From: Dallia pectoralis | Taxonomy: Eukaryota; Chordata; Actinopteri; Esociformes; Umbridae | NCBI GenBank assembly: GCA_029465975.1 | Contig: CM055749.1 | Location: 15,437,970 to 15,501,969, forward strand | Reading direction: 5' to 3' | Length of the DNA: 64,000 bases | Part shown: positions 21,397-33,175 of the stretch, piece after piece | How positions within the stretch are numbered: position 1 is the first letter of the stretch | How the letters are laid out: every line of letters starts with the position of its first letter | Notes under the pieces: model-generated | The model's input: only the letters and a program-made list of their open reading frames with translations | The model's database searches: none | What the model was told of the DNA's origin: nothing | Position numbers and translations under genes: made by a program

Positions 21397-23907
21397 ATGA
21401 ACGACCCCGGTGACACGGATATAGTACCGACTTCTCGGAAACACCGACTCATGGCTGCTGCGTTACCCGGGGACGAGAGCCCCCTGCCCGGCAACACGTC
21501 CAGAGCTCGGAACGGGACCGGACTCGTCCACTGTTTCATCTGCGGAGGCGGTGTTTCCCCTGGGAAGGAACTGAGATTACAAGTGAAATATCCCACGGAG
21601 AACCGCCCGTTCTTCCCGTTCCTGCAGAACCAGGAGCCGGCGCCGGGAGCGTGTGAATTGAGCCCGGACGGACACGCTGTTGCGTGCGCGGTGTGCCACT
21701 GTTTCCTGGGGGAGCAGTGGAACTGTTTCGAGCGCACCCGGACCCCCGTGGAGAAGCGCATGTACTGGCTGAAGAGGCCGTACCAGTGCGACCCCCGGCG
21801 GGTACCGCAGGAGTGGAACCTGTCCTACGATCTGGAGCGGAGAACCAGTGTCAGCAGCCAGAATTACGATGGAAACGAGTCAGATCTCTCCTGTTTCTCT
21901 GAAAACGATAACGTGTCAGACCAGGAGCTGGATTCAGTGGACCGCAGGGATAAATACAGAGCATCTGGGGGCAACTACAGTAAAACTCCCAAAGCCGGTA
22001 ACAAAAAACACAGCAGCAGCCTTATCACTGTTAAAAACAGCCCAGACTCTCACCATGCCACCCGCTATCCCATGGGTCTCTACCCGGCACAGAAGTCACC
22101 CATATCAGACACAATGATGACGCCCAGGCGCGCTGGTAAACTGATGAATCATGTGTCTCAGTCATCAGTGTCTCTGGCCCAGTCCCAGGAGAGTGCCTCC
22201 CAGAGGTGCCATGACACCAACAGGCACTGGATAACGGGAGAGATGATCAGACCCGAGGACCCGCGCCAGCTCCAACGTGCCGGTGCCCGGCATCCCGCAC
22301 TCATGTTTCGCCAGAAAGGTGAGGACCATGCGGACGCAGCAGTCACCTCCAGGCGGAACGTGGCACCCCGCAGAGAAAAGGATCCGGGCAGATGTAACGC
22401 CTCCGACAACTCCGACGACGACTATGAGATCAATATAACTAGTCATGACGACAGTGAGGTGTTTGAAGCAGCTGGCAGCAGCAAAGGGAGGGCAGTGACC
22501 CTGCTAAGACCACCCAGGGACGCTGCCGGGAGGATAATTGCCATGCCCCAGAGAGGTGCCCAGAGGAGCCCTAGTCCGGAGGAGTGTGTGTGTTACATCT
22601 GCGGCAGCGGGCTAAGGCAGGGCGGAAGTTTCCGTGTGTGTGTACAGAAGCAGGAGAGGGCCGCCGGTGAACCTTTCTTCCCCTTCTTGTGGTTACACAG
22701 CCCTCCTTCTGGCGCTGTGCCCCTCACTCTGGGGGGCACCACCCTGGTCTGTGCCAGCTGCCACACCTCCCTCATGCAACAGTGGCAGGGCTTCCAGCTG
22801 GCCGACGTGCCCGTCCTCCAGCGACTTTACGTGGTTCCCCTCAACCAGGCTTCCTCCAACCCTGCAGCAACTCCAACCGTCACTCCGCTGGAAATGCAGT
22901 CCTCAGAGCCCTCGGAACCCATACCTGAGTCCCAGGCTTCCCGAGAGGCTTGTTTCCTCTGTGGTCAAGAGTGCGGACGGGATATGAGGTTGGCATATGC
23001 GCGAGCCGGCGTGGGCAAAGCCCGTGGTGCCATGTACTTTCCCTTCATCAACCTGCTGCCATGCCCGCCTGGCGCCTACGGGGTGACAAATGGACGGGTA
23101 AACAGTTGCCCCTCGTGCCACTCAGTCCTGGAGGAGATCTGGGGGGCGTACCGGGTCAGTCTCAGTGAGGACCTCATTACATCGGTCACCTCCTTCCTGG
23201 GGCGATACCACAAAGCAATGGCCACGGGGGGTAACGGACTTGCGTATTCCCAGATGGCGGTGTCCGGCTCCTCGTCTTCTGGCCATGTAGGGTCTGTGTC
23301 GGTCTGCTACCTGTGCGGGGCAGAGTTAGGGGCCGGCGGGGAGTTTGAGCTCCATGTTAACCCACCCGGACGCTGTGGTGAGAGGGAACCCTTTTTCCCC
23401 TTCCTCACTGTTTACCCACCCGCTCCCCGTGCCAAACCGGCTGACGCCACTGGCCTGGTTTCAGCCTGTGCCCTCTGCTACCATGACCTTCATGCCCAGT
23501 GGGCTCAACACGAGGGCCAGGTTCCAGCCACGTCGGGCTCCACGGCCCCGGGCCCAGGACAGGCCTCCTCTTCCCTCCAGCCGGCCAGCTCTCCCTGGGC
23601 CAGACAATACAGCTGCGAGGCCTTTGTGTGTTTCTTCTGCAGAGAGGAGCGGAGGCGTCAGGGTGGACTGTGTGCCGTCACAGTGGCCCGGCTGCCTGTG
23701 TTCCTGTACGCCCCGCGCGGACGCCGCACACTCCTGGTGGATGATGGGAGGAGGCTGGTGATTGGCTCGTGTGCGGAGTGTAAGGCCATGGTGCTGGCGG
23801 GGCAGAGCATGGAGATGGAGAAGAACATGAACCTGGAGGAGCTAGGAGACAGTGGATCCAGGACTGGGTCTCCTCCTGCTTCCCCCACATCACCACCCAG
23901 ACACAAG
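21397..23907 (+). CDS. Large coding exon of an unrecognised five-module Cys-rich protein (5' exon, partial gene)
   Basis: The exon encodes 837 codons in phase 0. I chose the ATG at 21397 because it has A at -3; an upstream in-frame ATG at 21358 (13 residues more) is in weaker context. The exon ends ACAAG|GTAGGA. Residue numbering is from 21397. Five modules carry paired C-x2-C: C46/C49 with C97/C100; C399/C402 with C452/C455; C519/C522 with C571/C574; C637/C640 with C691/C694; C745/C748 with C792/C795. Modules 1-4 have a central FPF(L/I) motif (about 73-76, 428-431, 548-551, 667-670) and a Trp after the second pair, usually as QW. Module 5 lacks both. The linker 120-390 is Ser/basic/acidic and probably disordered. 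No signal peptide or membrane segment is seen. The modules look metal-binding and a nuclear role is plausible, but that is inference. Later exons were not found. Confidence 0.8.
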
Positions 23908-23913
23908 GTAGGA
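23902..23913 (+). other. Consensus 5' splice donor ending the large exon
   Basis: CAAG|GTAGGA, with the intron starting at 23908. After this point the open frame continues to about 24255, but its translation becomes intron-like (Phe/Leu/Lys-rich, no Cys modules). That supports the junction. Confidence 0.8.
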
Positions 23914-24395
23914 GTGTCTTTCTGTTCTCTTTACAGCTCCACCACAGGGTTCTTCATTTGGTTAGGGGGGTTTCCATGCAGGGGCCAATCACAAAAGATT
24001 TTTCTACTTATTTTTAGTACTAAGTTTTGTATTTTGTCCCTATTCGCCCACGAAAAATACTGTCTGCTCTTAGGCAAAATGAGAAGATCTTTATACGGAT
24101 ATACATGTTCTCCTCGTCATATGGCAAATGGCATATCATTGCATAAAGCATGCTTTAAAACAAATTTGAATACTAAACACTTTTTAAAAAATTGCCACAA
24201 CCAATACTTTAATCCAGCCAACGAGACCAGGTTTTGTCCTGTGAACCAAATCTGACCCTGCTCTACTACCTCCGTTTATGTGTGTCACAGTGAGGAATGT
24301 AACGGACGCTCACTCTTCAACTTGAAATGTCACTGATGAGGCTATCCAGCTGGAACCTTCTACATATCTCCGCCAGTTAGAACATTGTCAAGAGA
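23908..24395 (+). other. Intronic sequence following the large exon
   Basis: AT-rich, no exon-like segment; leads into a minisatellite. The next acceptor was not identified. Confidence 0.55.
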
Positions 24396-25195
24396 GTGGT
24401 CATCTGTGTTGTGAAGCAGAGGTTCACTGTGTTGTGAATCAGAGGGTCACTGTGTTGTGAAGGAGAGGGTCATCCGTGTTGTGAAGCAGAGGGTCACTGT
24501 GTTGTGAATCAGAGGGTCACTGTGTTGTGAATCAGAGGGTCACTGTGTTGTGAATCAGAGGGTCACTGTGTTGTGAAGCAGAGGGTCACTGTGTTGTGAA
24601 TCAGAGGGTCACTGTGTTGTGAATCAGAGGGTCACTGTGTTGTGAAGCATAGGGTCACTGGGTTGTGAAGCAGAGGGTCACTGTGTTTTGAAGCAGAGGG
24701 TCACTGTGTTTTGAAGCAGAGGGTCACTGTGTTTTGAAGCAGAGGGTCACTGTGTTTTGAAGCAGAGGGTCACTGTGTTTTGAAGCAGAGGGTCACTGTG
24801 TTTTGAAGCAGAGGGTCACTGTGTTGTGAAGCAGAGGGTCACTGTGTTGTGAAGCAGAGGGTCACTGTGTTGTGAAGCAGAGGGTCACTGTGTTGTGAAG
24901 CAGAGGGTCACTGTGTTGTGAAGCAGAGGGTCACTGTGTTTTGAAGCAGAGGGTCACTGTGTTGTGAATCAGAGGGTCACTGTGTTGTGAATCAGAGGGT
25001 CACTGTGTTGTGAATCAGAGGGTCACTGTGTTGTGAAGCATAGGGTCACTGGGTTGTGAAGCAGAGGGTCACTGTGTTTTGAAGCAGAGGGTCACTGTGT
25101 TTTGAAGCAGAGGGTCACTGTGTTGTGAAGCAGAGGGTCACTGTGTTTTGAAGCAGAGGGTCACTGTGTTGTGAAGCAGAGGGTCACTGGGTTGC
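24396..25195. repeat. 23-bp minisatellite, about 33 copies
   Basis: The unit is AGAGGGTCACTGTGTTGTGA plus AGC, with blocks of variants (TTTTGA, GAATC, GCATA). One stretch with the same order of variants occurs twice (about 24555-24700 and 24955-25090), suggesting a block duplication within the array. Confidence 0.96.
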
Positions 25196-26539
25196 GTCCA
25201 CATGGGACAATGGATCAGTGGAGTTAGCCATATTGTTAGCTTGAAGATGCTAGTCACGTATGCACTCAATGATACTTTCCTGGCATGCATATGTTTCCCA
25301 TGGTATGCAGATGTCTAATTCTGAAACTTTTTTGTATGAGCCGTTCATTTTGGTGGCACATGATAATTTTCAATAGATTGAGTGCTTTTTAATGTCTCTC
25401 TGTGGTTTACCTCAGGTTTGGAGATTGTTCATATAACTTTGCAAGCTCTGTACACATATATGCAGTAGTTTGTGTGACTGTGCTTGTTGGTAGGCTGGGT
25501 ATGTTTTGGGCCGGTAAGGTTATTGCATTTTGGGTAGCTGCACTGAAACGGTGGGAACTGACAGTTGGATTCTCAATTGTTTTGTGTGTGTTCCTCGTGC
25601 TCTCTGTCTCAAGCAGGAGATATATGAGGCCAATCAGATCACAACTCTCCATGTACCACAAAGAAACTGATCACCTCCTAATACTGTTGTGTTTGCATGT
25701 GTGTGTGTGTCTTTTTGATTGTCCGAAAAAAACATGAACCCTCGTTTAAAAAGTGCGGTCCATAACATCTCTTCAAGTCATGTCCATTGAATGTCTGCTG
25801 GTCAGGTCCATAACATCTGGTTTGATCATGTCCATGATATCTGCAGTGGACACTGGGGATGTTACGGTCTGCTGAACGTGACAGTGTTATTGTGTGTGTT
25901 GGTTCTGTGCTGATGTCACTGTTGTTAGTCCAGTTTAAAAAGTCCAGACGAGAGACCTCTTCTAAGGGAAAACATGCATGTTCATTCGCTCATGAATTAT
26001 GACACTTGATCTGAAGTGATAAAGAATGTTCCTTGGAGGTCACCAGAGCAGTTATGTTGCTACAAATTGGAAAACTACCTGGGAAATATTACCAATAACC
26101 AGAGAGAAAGAAGCAGTGATCAATGTGCAGGTTGGATAGGAGGGAGGTAGAGATATATCAATAGTTTTATTAGATTTAAGAACTATCTACGATATGTAGT
26201 GACATACAGCATTTATGTCTATCTGGTGCAGGTTTTATATGGGACAGAGGAGTTCACATAGGTTCTGTTAACTAATAATCTGATCTGAATAATAGGAACA
26301 TGTTCTAGAAGTGAAGGGAGGCCATCTGTGTGTGTCGTTTACACTCTACAGTCTGAGAGTGGCAGGAGCACAAAGCTGTCTCATGTTCTTTAGTCTGTCT
26401 CTCTCTCTCAGCCTCTCACACACATGGTCTTGCTGTCCAGTCACACTGTTTGGCTCTGATATTCAGGTTACAGATGAGATCACGCACCCAGCGTGTCCAC
26501 TAGATTAACATCCCATGCAGGCCAGGCTTATTTAGTGTG

Positions 26540-26571
<32 letters not shown>

Positions 26572-26889
26572 CTCCATTTGTCTGTGTGTATATTTGAGCT
26601 GTGTTTGTGTTTAAGCCAGAGAGTTGGTGGTCAGTGGGGAGTGTGTATGTGGAGTGAACAGGTGCTGTGTTCACCAGTGAAATGCTATCTGCCCCAGAGA
26701 TGAACTGTCAACGCTCCAATGTGACCCCAGGATCTCCCATCTGTTTCCACTGACCCTCTCTATCATTCCCTCTGTTACCCTTCCCTCTTGCTAATATCCC
26801 CTCTCACTTTCTGATTCTCTCTTCTTCCCTCTCCCGTCTGTCCTCCCCTGTCTTCTCTTCCTCCCCTTCCTCCCCTGTTCTCACTGGCT
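25196..26889. other. Single-copy sequence, no exon identified
   Basis: The open frame at 25402-25737 has no domain. A (GT)n tract lies at 26541-26570, with C-rich sequence from 26770. It could be intronic to the upstream gene. Confidence 0.5.
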
Positions 26890-27247
26890 CTCCACTGTCC
26901 TCCCATTCCTCCCTTGTCCTCCCATTCCTCCCCATTCCTCCCCTGTCCTCCAATTCCTCCCCTGTCCTCCTGTTCTTCCCCTGTCCTCCCATTCCTCCCC
27001 TGTCCTCCCCTGTCCTCCCATTCCTCCCCTGTCCTCCCATTCCTCCCCTGTCCTCCCGTTCCTCCCCTGTCCTCCCATTCCTCCCCTGTCCTCCTGTTCC
27101 TCCCCTGTCCTCCCATTCCTCCCCTGTCCTCCTGTTCCTCCCCTGTCCTCCCATTCCTCCCCTGTCCTCCCATTCCTCCCCTGTCCTCCCATTCCTCCCC
27201 TGTCCTCCCATTCCTCCCCTGTCCTCCCATTCCTCCCCTGTTCTCCC
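26890..27247. repeat. 19-bp C-rich minisatellite, about 18 copies
   Basis: The unit is CTCCCATTCCTCCCCTGTC with occasional TGTT/CGTT variants. The - strand is rich in GGG and GGGG runs. Open frames on both strands are repeat artefacts. Confidence 0.95.
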
Positions 27248-27339
27248 AGAGCATTGCTGAAAGGGCCTTCTTTTGTCTACGTCTTATGCTTTGAAACACC
27301 TTTCCTCTCCCTCACACACAATACCTGTTTGCTAATTCT

Positions 27340-27470
27340 GTCTGTCTGTCAGTTTATGTCTGTCTGTCTGTTAGTCTATGTCTGTCTATATCTTTCTATG
27401 TCTGTCTGTCTGTTAGTCTATGTCTGTCAATATCTTTCTATGTCTGTCTGTCTGTCCCTTTCTGACTCTT
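27340..27470. repeat. (TCTG)n-based repeat with a longer duplicated block
   Basis: TCTGTCTG runs alternate with TTAGTCTATG and TATCTTTCTATG; a roughly 50-bp block is duplicated. Confidence 0.85.
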
Positions 27471-27991
27471 AATTGGTCTGCTTTTGAGTTCTACTTATTC
27501 TTTGTTTCACTTCCACAATTATAACGCGACTTTAGGACCGGTAGATATGATGCACATGAATGTCCCATGTATTTAACATTTTAAATACAAACCGATGTCA
27601 CTGTTCGAGTAACCAATCAAAGCCAAGCACTGATGTTTGCTAGCTAGTTTGAACTCACATGAGGGTGGCCGAGCGTGGCTAAACAAGTGCCATATCACAG
27701 ACTTATGGAAACCAGCGCACACTAAGGAAAGGGAGATTCAATGGAAGTGATGTGTAGTGGCTCTGACATAAAGCTAAAAAAAATATGAGATCACCCAGAA
27801 ACCTGCCTATATATGTGTGTGTGTGTGTGTGTTTATCCTTATACGGTGGTCTGTTGGGGCTCTGTTCAGGATTGTTGAATATTACTGACCCATACTGGAG
27901 ACTGGGTTCTCTGACTGAGTTCAATTTAGTGTGCCACCGTTTGTGTCTCTCTGTTCAGACACACATAGGCTATGGTTTATACTGTGTGTAG

Positions 27992-28027
<36 letters not shown>

Positions 28028-28145
28028 TTTGGTACGAGTATGTTCTCACTGCACGGCCCATATCCGGTAAAGGAGGTATTTGCTGTCACAGGAAAAACAT
28101 GCCGGCATCCTGACACTGTCGCCTAGGAAGATTTATTGCTGAGAG
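27471..28145. other. Single-copy sequence with two GT tracts
   Basis: GT runs lie at 27815-27832 and 27988-28024. No gene is recognised. Confidence 0.5.
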
Positions 28146-28531
28146 GATAAGGGGAGTGAGTTTGGGATGAGGAGAAAAAGAGCGTTGGGGATGGGATGAG
28201 AGAATAGAGCGTTCGGAATGGGAGAGAGAGTTTGGGATGAGGAGATTAGAGCGTTCGGAATGGGGGAGAGAGTTTGGGATGAGGAGAATAGAGCGTTTGG
28301 AATGGGGGAGAGAGTTTGGCATGAGGAGATTAGAGCGCTCGGAATGGGGGAGAGAGTTTGGGATGAGGAGATTAGAGCGTTCGGAATGGGGGAGAGAGTT
28401 TGGGATGAGGAGATTAGAGCGTTCGGAATGGGATAGAGAGTTTGGGATGAGGAGATTAGAGCGTTCGGAATGGGATAGAGAGTTTGGGATGAGGAGGAGA
28501 GAAATCTGAATGGGGGAGAGAGTTTGGGATG
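28146..28531. repeat. 42-bp minisatellite, about 9 copies
   Basis: The core is AGAGCGTTCGGAATGGGGGA, then GAGAGTTTGGGATGAGGA. Being 14 codons long, it keeps several frames open. Confidence 0.95.
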
Positions 28532-28877
28532 CGCTTTCGCTCCTCGCTAAAACACCATACTCACTCCTCCTGGGCTGTTTTCTTCCGCAATTTTTTTTAA
28601 GAAGTTACAAAATCAATGGAAGTCAATGTCCAACAGGCAGAGCAGTTAATTGTAAGTGGTCGATCATGTGATCACCTTTCTCAGCCCTCTGCTTCTGAAC
28701 TTCTAATGGAATATGACACCGCGTGGAGGACGGAACAAACCCGCCTCAGAGCCTTAATGCGTCTTTGCTGGATTTAGTGGATTTTAGGCTTTATAATTCA
28801 TTACATCGATGCAGATTTCAATTTGATGACCACATCTTACCTTTAAAAAAAGATGACAGTTACTGACTGGAATATGT
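28532..28877. other. Single-copy sequence, no gene seen
   Basis: Nothing recognised apart from a short T run at about 28591. Confidence 0.5.
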
Positions 28878-29122
28878 TGAATATATGCCTGTTGTATATA
28901 GGGTAATGTTGAATATAGGGTAATGTTGAATATAGGGTCGTGTTGAATATAGGGTAATGTTGAATATAGGGTAATGTTGAATATAGGGTCGTGTTGAATA
29001 TAGGGTCGTGTTGAATATAGGGTCATGTTGAATATAGGGTCATGTTGAATATAGGGTCATGTTGAATATAGGGTCATGTTGAATATAGGGTCGGGTTGAA
29101 TATAGGGTCATGTAGAATATAG
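28878..29122. repeat. 17-bp minisatellite, about 14 copies
   Basis: The unit is GTTGAATATAGGGTCAT, with TAAT and TCGT variants. Confidence 0.95.
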
Positions 29123-29305
29123 GCCTAGTTTTTTTTTAGCAAAAGAGTAGCGTCTCTTCACATTAACAAGGACATTTCAATTGTATGCAATTTTCTATTT
29201 GCAACTTGATTGTCTTCTTCCGACATCTTGGCCTAGTAGAAACTCTAAACTAAGATCAGAATCGTTCCGGTGAACCAAGTTTGCAATACACATTGGGGAA
29301 CACAA

Positions 29306-29725
29306 TATACACTGACTAACCAAAACTTATATAACCACCTACTTAATTTTCTGTTGGTCTTCTGCATGCCACCAACATAACCGTGCCCTGCAGAGACATG
29401 AACTTTAAAAGACCCATAAAGCTGTCCTGTGGTATCTGGCGCCAAGACATTAGTGAAGGTGTCCTGTGGTATCTGGCACCAAGATATTAGTGAAGGTGTC
29501 CTGTGGTATCTGGCACCAATACATTAGCAGTAAGTTCTTTAAGTCCTGTCCTGGTTGTGAGGTGTAGCCACAACGGATCAGACCTGTTGGTCCAGCACAT
29601 CCCACAGACGCTCAATCAGACTGAGTTCTGGGGAATTTGGAGACCAAGCCCACACTATGGACTCTTCATGATGTTACTCAAACCATTCCTGAACAATGTG
29701 TGCAGTGGGGCAGGGCATGTTAAGT
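29306..29725 (-). mobile_element. Tc1-like family A fragment, one terminal repeat plus end of transposase
   Basis: It begins with a TIR-like TATACACTGACTAACC. Read on the - strand, 29590-29715 encodes HIVQEWFE, then PNSPELSLIERLWDVLDQQV and a stop. This is the Tc1 block holding the third catalytic acidic residue, in the same family as 8610-8985. A short tandem duplication (GTGTCCTGTGGTATCTGGC) lies at 29425-29517. The rest of the element is missing. Confidence 0.75.
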
Positions 29726-29883
29726 GAAGGCTTATCCTGATCTGCTGTATTCTCCAGTGTGTGTGTGTTATTGCTTCTGACCAATAGAACAGCCCTTCCA
29801 CAGGTTCCTTACTGACAGCTGGCAACTCACAGGATGTCTAGAGCCAGCTAGCCTGACACCCTGGTGCTAACCATGCACCTCAT

Positions 29884-30582
29884 GTCCCTCCCTCACTCTC
29901 ACCCTCACCCTCATCCATCACCCTCACCCATCACCCATCACCCTCACCCATCACCCATCACCCTCACCAATCACCCATCACCATCACCCTCACCCATCAC
30001 CCTCACCCATCACCCTCATCCATCACCCTCACCCATCACCCATCACCCTCACCCATCACCCTCACCAATCACCCTCACCAATCACCCTCACCCATCACCC
30101 ATCACCCTCACCCATCACCCTCACCAATCACCCTCACCCATCACCCACCCATCACCCATCACCCACCCATCACCCTCACCAATCACCCTCACCCATCACC
30201 CTCACCCATCACCCTCACCCATCACCCTCACCCATCACCCTCACCCATCACCCTCACCCATCACCATCACCCTCACCCATCACCCTCACCAATCACCCCT
30301 CACCCATCACCCTCACCCATCACCCTCACCCATCACCCTCACCCATCACCCTCACCAATCACCCATCACCCTCACCCGTCAACCTCACCCATCACCCTCA
30401 CCCATCACCCTCACCCCTCACCCGTCACCCTCACCCGTCACCATCACCCTCACCCATCACCCTCACCCATCACCCTCACCCATCACCCTCACCCATCACC
30501 ATCACCCATCACCCTACCCATCACCCTCACCCATCATCCTCACCCATCACCCCTCACCCATCACCCTCACTTTCACCTCTCA
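29884..30582. repeat. 12/18-bp C-rich minisatellite (CCCTCACCCATCA type)
   Basis: About 700 bp of CACCCTCACCCAT units mixed with ATCACC-only units. The - strand has regularly spaced GGG runs with 3-4-nt loops. The Ser/Pro/His open frame through it is an artefact. Confidence 0.96.
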
Positions 30583-31074
30583 CTTCGGTTTATTTGGAAG
30601 GTCTAAGAAAACAAATTGTCCATCGGCAGATACTTTTTAATGTACTCCTGCTATTTATTTAGATTTTTGCACAACCTTTAAATCATTTCATTAGTGGTCT
30701 ATTTCCTGAGCTTCATCATGGTATACATTACAGTAGCCAGTTTAGTGTAAACATGTAAGCTTATTATTTTCTTGTTAACGGCGTTGGGTACATCTTTATG
30801 TCATTTACTTTACCATTATAGCTAGCAACTGACAACTGCTGCCCCCATCTGTCCTGATGAGAGGGGTTTCTTTTTCACTGATGTCCCTTTAAGTTGAACG
30901 GATCTTTTTTGGCTCAGGGTGGTCCAGCAATCTAACCTACTTAATTACCATCTCCGTAATTTCAGCCCACACTCCTGTCAAATAACGCATAGATATGCTG
31001 TTCCTCAAGGTTCCAGTTAAAATAGGACTGATGCAACTGAAGACCATTGAGTCCAGTATGCGTAGCAGTATTAC
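30583..31074. other. Single-copy AT-rich sequence
   Basis: No gene, repeat or transposon boundary recognised until the terminal repeat at about 31075. Confidence 0.5.
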
Positions 31075-31601
31075 AGTTGTTCTCAGTCACTTTGGTGCAT
31101 TTCTCACATCACTATTTACATTTGCACAACAGTTAATGTAGTTCTCAAAACAATTAGTAAAAACTGCAAAACCTAGTTGATAACCCGCAAAAGCGTGTCA
31201 CTTGGTCAAAATGGATAGGTCATTCCTCAAAAGCAAGTATTCATGTCAATGAAAGTGTCAGTGTGATCAAGATGAAATGTCCTGACACCATTGTTTATGT
31301 ATAAGATAGTCAAATGGCTTTGTCTTGTTTTCATTATGACAGTTACACATTACTGTATTAGGGAGGTAAATTAGTTCAAGATATGTATGAGAATACATAT
31401 GTAAGAATATGTATGTTTCACATTTTTACTGAATATGCTCTTCTAATTTCTAATTCTAATTTGTTCACAGCATTGTGCAAAAGAAAAAATACACCCTTAT
31501 TTATAACAAACATTAACTCCCTTTGGGTACAGCTGTGCACAACGGTAAACAATATTGCAGTACATATTTGAACTGAACATACAACATACATAGTACTGTA
31601 A

Positions 31602-32421
31602 TCATTCATGAATATCCAGACGTTCCTCTCTGTCTAGCCACATATTTTCATATACATCACAGCGAATATCATCTCTTGCAATGTGAACCCACCCTCTGCA
31701 GAACTCTGCTGTGATGTCATCACATGCTGCATCCATGGCCGCTAGCAGGGCCAGTTGGGTATGTGGATGCCGATCATATACCTTCCACCTCCAGGAAGAG
31801 AAAAACTCCTCTATTGGATTCAGGTATGGTGAGTAGGGAGGGAGATATTCCACCAGCATCCTATTATAAGCTGCAAACCACTGTTAAAACTCCTCTATTG
31901 GATTCAGGTATGGTGAGTAGGGAGGGAGATATTCCACCAGCATCCTATTATAAGCTGCAAACCACTGTTAAAACTCCTATTGGATTCAGGTATGGTGAGT
32001 AGGGAGGGAGATATTCCACCAGCATCCTATTATAAGCTGCAAACCACTGTTAAAACTCCTCTATTGGATTCAGGAATGGTGAGTAGGGAGGGAGATATTC
32101 CACCAGCATCCTATTATAAGCTGCAAACCACTGTTAAAACTCCTCTATTGGATTCAGGTATGGTGAGTAGGGAGGGAGATATTCCACCAGCATCCTATTA
32201 TAAGCTGCAAACCACTGTTAAAACTCCTCTATTGGATTCAGGTATGGTGAGTAGGGAGGGAGATATTCCACCAGCATCCTATCATGTGCTGCAAACCACT
32301 GTCTGATGACATCTGAGTGGTGAAAACACACATGATCCAAAACAACAACATGCTTGTTCAGATGGTCTCCAGTTAGACCCCTCTCATTCTCAGGGATTAT
32401 GTCCCTGTAAAGAGTGTTCAA
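31602..32421 (-). pseudogene. Transposase C-terminal half, with an amplified catalytic block
   Basis: The - strand reads VVLDHVCFHHSDVIRQWFAAH (second acidic residue), then RMLVEYLPPYSPYLNPIEEF (third acidic residue). It resumes after the repeats with SSWRWKVYDRHPH, then DDIRCDVYENMW and the C-terminus at 31602. These match IS630/Tc1-like DDE transposases found in fish. The segment holding the catalytic Glu is present about six times (see 31802-32304). Confidence 0.8.
31802..32304 (-). repeat. 84-bp tandem repeat derived from transposase coding sequence, about 6 copies
   Basis: Copies start near 31802, 31886, 31970 (slightly shorter), 32052, 32136 and 32220. Each encodes, on the - strand, the PPYSPYLNPIEEF block. 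84 bp is 28 codons, so most copies stay in frame. The copies are almost identical to each other. Confidence 0.92.
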
Positions 32422-32450
32422 TAAAGTCAGCAGATGTGGTGTGTTGTATG

Positions 32451-32935
32451 GATCTCCTTCACTCTGTGAACATTAGAATATGCATAGAACACATACATGT
32501 TCTACCTGTACATACTGGTGACAGATCTCCTTCACTCTGTGAACATTAGAATATGCATAGAACACATACATGTTCTACCTGTACATACTGGTGACAGATC
32601 TCCTTCACTCTGTGAACATTAGAATATGCATAGAACACATACATGTTCTACCTGTACATACTGGTGACAGATCTCCTTCACTCTGTGAACATTAGAATAT
32701 GCATAGAACACATACATGTTCTACCTGTACATACTGGTGACGGATCTCCTTCACTCTGTCACAGTGAACATTAGAATATGCATAGAACACATACATGTTC
32801 TACCTGTACATACTGGTGACGGATCTCCTTCACTCTGTCACAGTGAACATTAGAATATGCATAGAACACATACATGTTCTACCTGTACATACTGGTGACA
32901 GATCTCCTTCACTCTGTCGCTGTTCCGTTCAAATG
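32451..32935. repeat. 73/80-bp tandem repeat inside the transposon, about 6 copies
   Basis: The unit begins GATCTCCTTCACTCTGTGAA and includes TACATGTTCTACCTGTACAT. The last copies gain about 7 bp (CACAGTG-type). The final unit runs into transposase codons (- strand FERNSDRVKEI), so the array grew from coding sequence. It occupies the place where the first catalytic Asp would be expected. Confidence 0.92.
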
Positions 32936-33175
32936 GCACATTGTACAATTGTTTCATGCACATTTCATTCCTCCTGAGCACTCTGTCAATTGTGTGGACT
33001 GAAACAGTATCAATATTCCCAAAGCCGTTGTCATCCTCTATAACAGCACTTTGTATCTCTCTCAACCTTATGGCATTGTTTGCAATCACCATTGCATAAA
33101 TGGCTTCCTCATGTTGCGGAGTAAAAATATGCCCTCTTCCACCTCTGCAAGGTTGTCTTGCAATCCTGTGAGTAA
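32870..33175 (-). pseudogene. Transposase N-terminal/helix-turn-helix part
   Basis: The - strand gives RGGRGHIFTPQHEEAIYAMV, then IRLREIQSAVIEDD, TVSVHTIDRVLRRNEMCMKQ and PFERNSDRVKEI. This resembles the second HTH segment of IS630/Tc1-like transposases. No first catalytic Asp block is recognisable before the 73-bp array. Confidence 0.75.

Noticed and set aside
23908..24255. Extension of the Cys-module reading frame past the splice donor
   Set aside because: The composition changes sharply at GTAGGA and no module continues; it is best read as intron.
26775..27299. Gly/Glu/Arg-rich open frame on the - strand
   Set aside because: Product of the 19-bp minisatellite.
29864..30640. 258-residue Ser/Pro/His open frame
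   Set aside because: Product of the C-rich minisatellite.
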